NCBI RefSeq assembly: GCF_008806385.1
Contig: NZ_VZZK01000010.1
Coordinates: 62,001-126,000, forward strand
From: Methylobacterium soli
GTDB lineage: Bacteria > Pseudomonadota > Alphaproteobacteria > Rhizobiales > Beijerinckiaceae
Reading direction: 5' to 3'
Length of the DNA: 64,000 nucleotides
The position numbers and the translations under genes are program-made. Shown here one piece after another: positions 62,136 through 64,000 of the stretch (positions are counted from its first letter, which is position 1; each line of letters begins with the position of its first letter). The notes under the pieces were generated by a model that was given only the letters and a program-made list of their open reading frames with translations, did not search any database and was not told the DNA's origin.

Positions 62136-62435
62136 ATGCGACTGGATACGTCACGACGCCCGCGCGCCGCGCGGCTCGGCTCGGCCGCCCTGAAGGTCGC
62201 TCCGCTCGCCTTCCTGATGCTGGCCGCGAGCCCCGCTCTCGCGCAGCGCGAGGATCAGGGGCTTCAGCTCGGCTGCGCGAACGACTATTTCCGCCTCTGC
62301 GCGGGGGTCGATCCCAACAGCGACGACGCGGAGAAGTGCATGACGCGCAACCGCAAGCGCCTCTCCCCCGAGTGCCGCTCCGCGATCGGCGATTACGACC
62401 GCCGCACCGGCGCGAAGTCGATGCCGAACAACTGA
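62136..62435 (+). CDS. secreted cysteine-rich repeat protein
   Basis: A 99-residue protein: a signal peptide (LKVAPLAFLMLAASPALAQ) and one Cys-rich repeat (LGCANDYFRLCAGVDPNSDDAEKCMTRNRKRLSPECRSAIGDY), in which four Cys form the C-x6-C-x12-C-x12-C pattern of the cysteine-rich GLG1-like repeat. Such small proteins are widespread in Methylobacterium and Bradyrhizobium. ATG 62136 has AAGGA nine bases upstream. The candidate sRNA and its terminator lie 156 bases upstream. Confidence 0.85.
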   Translation: MRLDTSRRPRAARLGSAALKVAPLAFLMLAASPALAQREDQGLQLGCANDYFRLCAGVDPNSDDAEKCMTRNRKRLSPECRSAIGDYDRRTGAKSMPNN

Positions 62436-62558
62436 TCCGAGACGCCCGGGCCGAGGGACCGCGCCGCGTAGACCGGCCCGGGCCATCCGGCCAAGGCTGC
62501 CGAGGGTGACCGGAGGGGGCGGCCCTCGCATCCCGTTGCACCGAGGTAGATGACGCGC

Positions 62559-63509
62559 ATGGCCCTCACCGTGGCGGTCCAGATGGACCCGATCCAGGCG
62601 ATCCGGATCGCCGGAGACACCACCTTCGCCCTGCTCCTCGAAGCGCAGGCGAGGGGGCACCGGCTCCTCTACTACACGCCGGACCGGCTCTCCCTGCAGG
62701 GCCGGCGCGCCACGGCGCGGGTCGAGCCCCTGACCGTGCAGGACGTCGAGGGCGCGCATGCGAGCCTCGGCGCCAGCGCGCGGATCGACCTCTCGGAGGT
62801 CGACGTGGTGCTGATGCGCCAGGATCCACCCTTCGACATGGCCTACATCACGGCCACCCACATCCTCGAACACGTCCATCCGGGGACGCTGGTGGTGAAC
62901 AACCCCTCGGAGGTCCGCAACGCCCCCGAGAAGTTGTTCGTCCTCGATTTCCCCGAGCTGATGCCGCCGACGCTGATCACCCGCGACAAGGCGGAGATCG
63001 AGGAATTCCGGCGCGAGCACGGCACCATCGCGATGAAGCCGCTGCACGGGCATGGCGGCGCGGCCGTGTTCCGGGTCTCGGAGCAGGATCCGAATTTCGG
63101 CTCGATGTTCGATCTGTTCAGCGCGACCTTCCGCGAGCAATGGGTGGTGCAGCGCTTCCTCGAGAAGATCACCGAGGGCGACAAGCGCATCATCCTGGTC
63201 GACGGCGAGCCGATGGGGGCGATCAACCGGGTTCCCGCCCTCAACGACATCCGCTCCAACATGGTGCGGGGCGGGGCGGCGGCGGCCTCCGACCTCAGCG
63301 CGCGCGAACGCGAGATCTGCGCGGCGATCGGGCCCGAACTCCGGCGGCGCGGCCTGATCCTCGTCGGCATCGACGTGATCGACGGCCACCTCACCGAGAT
63401 CAACGTGACCTCGCCCACCGGCATCCGGGCGATCAAGCGCCTCGGCGGGCCCGATCTCGCGGTGTCGGTCTGGGACGCGATCGAGGGACGGCTCGGGCGC
63501 TCCGCCTGA
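62559..63509 (+). CDS. gshB: glutathione synthetase
   Basis: GshB joins glycine to gamma-glutamylcysteine using ATP. The 316-residue protein begins [34 protein letters not shown], has [63 protein letters not shown], and the ATP-grasp stretch [21 protein letters not shown] and [20 protein letters not shown] 62559 gives the usual N-terminus; ATG 62550 would add three residues but lies too close to GAGG. gamma-Glutamyltransferase, which breaks glutathione down, is encoded at 16.7 kb. Confidence 0.96.
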   Translation: MALTVAVQMDPIQAIRIAGDTTFALLLEAQARGHRLLYYTPDRLSLQGRRATARVEPLTVQDVEGAHASLGASARIDLSEVDVVLMRQDPPFDMAYITATHILEHVHPGTLVVNNPSEVRNAPEKLFVLDFPELMPPTLITRDKAEIEEFRREHGTIAMKPLHGHGGAAVFRVSEQDPNFGSMFDLFSATFREQWVVQRFLEKITEGDKRIILVDGEPMGAINRVPALNDIRSNMVRGGAAAASDLSAREREICAAIGPELRRRGLILVGIDVIDGHLTEINVTSPTGIRAIKRLGGPDLAVSVWDAIEGRLGRSA

Positions 63510-63516
63510 CCCGCGC

Positions 63517-64000
63517 TCAGGTCTCGGCGCGGGGGGTGGCGTTGAGCTCCGCCCAGTCGAACTCCTCTTCCAGGACGTAATAGGCGTCGTCGCCGATGCG
63601 GCCCTCCCGGCGCAGGCGGAGCACCGTGTCGCGGGCGGCCGCGATGGCCCGGCGCCGGACCGCGTCGGAGGGCAGGGTCTCGGGGGCGAGGCCCTCGTCA
63701 TGGGACTTGGCCTCGTCGAGGGCCGCCACGAATTCCGCGCGCAGCGCCTCGGTCGCCGCAGCTTCCTGATCCTCGATCTCGGTGGCATCGAGGCTCTTGA
63801 GGGCCGCCGCGTAGGCCTCGGCCCGCGCCCGCCCCACCTCCCGGCCGACGGGATCGTCGTCCTGGAGCCCGAGCCGCGCGAGCAGGGGCCCGAGCGTCAG
63901 GCCCTGCACCACCAGGGTGCCGATGACGACGCAGAAGGCCGTGAACACGATGAGATCGCGATAGGGGAAGCCCCCGTCCGGCCCGCCCTGCGGCAGGGCG
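63517..64000 (-). CDS. cation:proton antiporter of the CPA1 family, C-terminal part
   Basis: The frame enters from the right edge and ends at 63517; 161 codons are visible. Reading gives ALPQGGPDGGFPYRDLIVFTAFCVVIGTLVVQGLTLGPLLARLGL, the last transmembrane helices of a NhaP-like Na+/H+ antiporter, then a cytosolic tail (RARAEAYAAALKSLDATEIEDQEAAATEALRAEFV, RLRREGRIGDDAYYVLEEEFDWAEL). It converges with gshB by seven bases. The missing N-terminus is beyond the window. Confidence 0.85.
   Translation of the reverse strand, partial: ALPQGGPDGGFPYRDLIVFTAFCVVIGTLVVQGLTLGPLLARLGLQDDDPVGREVGRARAEAYAAALKSLDATEIEDQEAAATEALRAEFVAALDEAKSHDEGLAPETLPSDAVRRRAIAAARDTVLRLRREGRIGDDAYYVLEEEFDWAELNATPRAET

Overview
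The window is a GC-rich stretch of an alphaproteobacterial chromosome, most likely Methylobacterium or a close relative in the Hyphomicrobiales. I infer this from the order mnmG-rsmG-parA-parB followed by the convergent leuS-lptE-holA operon, the ileS-lspA-M16-M16 order, DUF2125 and DUF1214/DUF1254 proteins, an ECF sigma factor/NrsF pair and an EcfG-type stress promoter. The left end lies in the chromosome segregation region: rsmG carries a perfect 28-bp palindrome with the canonical parS core. I found no tRNA, rRNA, complete insertion sequence, prophage or CRISPR array.

Layout. 1-4 kb: the 3' part of mnmG, whose end has been extended by an in-frame 195-bp tandem repeat, then rsmG, parA and parB. 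4-8.4 kb: holA, lptE and leuS on the minus strand. 8.7-16.5 kb: YggS-type PLP protein, MarR regulator, L,D-transpeptidase, an OmpR-type response regulator with an adjoining cNMP-binding protein, dapD, an alpha/beta-hydrolase that lacks its serine, a class A acid phosphatase, an unknown small gene and a membrane protein. 16.6-23 kb: gamma-glutamyltransferase, plsC, a probably leaderless small gene, DUF2125, TerC and a lipid kinase. 23-34.6 kb: secreted and membrane proteins separated by short tandem repeats, an SPFH protein with a frameshifted nfeD, bioF, bioA, a receiver-only regulator, a second MarR protein and a DMT transporter.

35-47.5 kb: ileS, lspA, a BamF-like secreted protein, two M16 peptidase subunits, a ring-cleaving-dioxygenase-like protein, ferredoxin-NADP reductase, bioD and kup. 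47.5-51 kb: oxalate-CoA-ligase-like enzyme, ketopantoate-reductase-like enzyme and a 5'-truncated FAH hydrolase bordering an AT-richer segment. 51-56.6 kb is a stress island: two CsbD-type proteins, creatininase, DUF1223, an MXKDX-repeat protein, an ECF sigma factor with its NrsF anti-sigma, DUF892 and YcgN. 57-64 kb: PBP1A, DUF1214/DUF1254 pair, a lipoprotein, a candidate sRNA with a strong intrinsic terminator, a Cys-rich repeat protein, gshB and the end of a CPA1 antiporter.

How parts work together. ParA/ParB with parS segregate the origin. Biotin genes bioF, bioA and bioD are dispersed rather than forming one operon. The strongest regulatory reading is at 52.7-55.3 kb: two GTAACC-N15/16-CGAA boxes, each overlapping the stop codon of the preceding gene, stand before the DUF1223 gene and before the MXKDX-sigF-nrsF unit, suggesting a small autoregulated ECF regulon. 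GGAAC-N16-CGTT and GGAAC-N16-GGTT boxes place csbD and possibly the DUF892 gene under the general stress sigma factor. Most of the window is ordinary core genome. The items most worth follow-up are the repeat-extended MnmG, the candidate regulons and the candidate sRNA.
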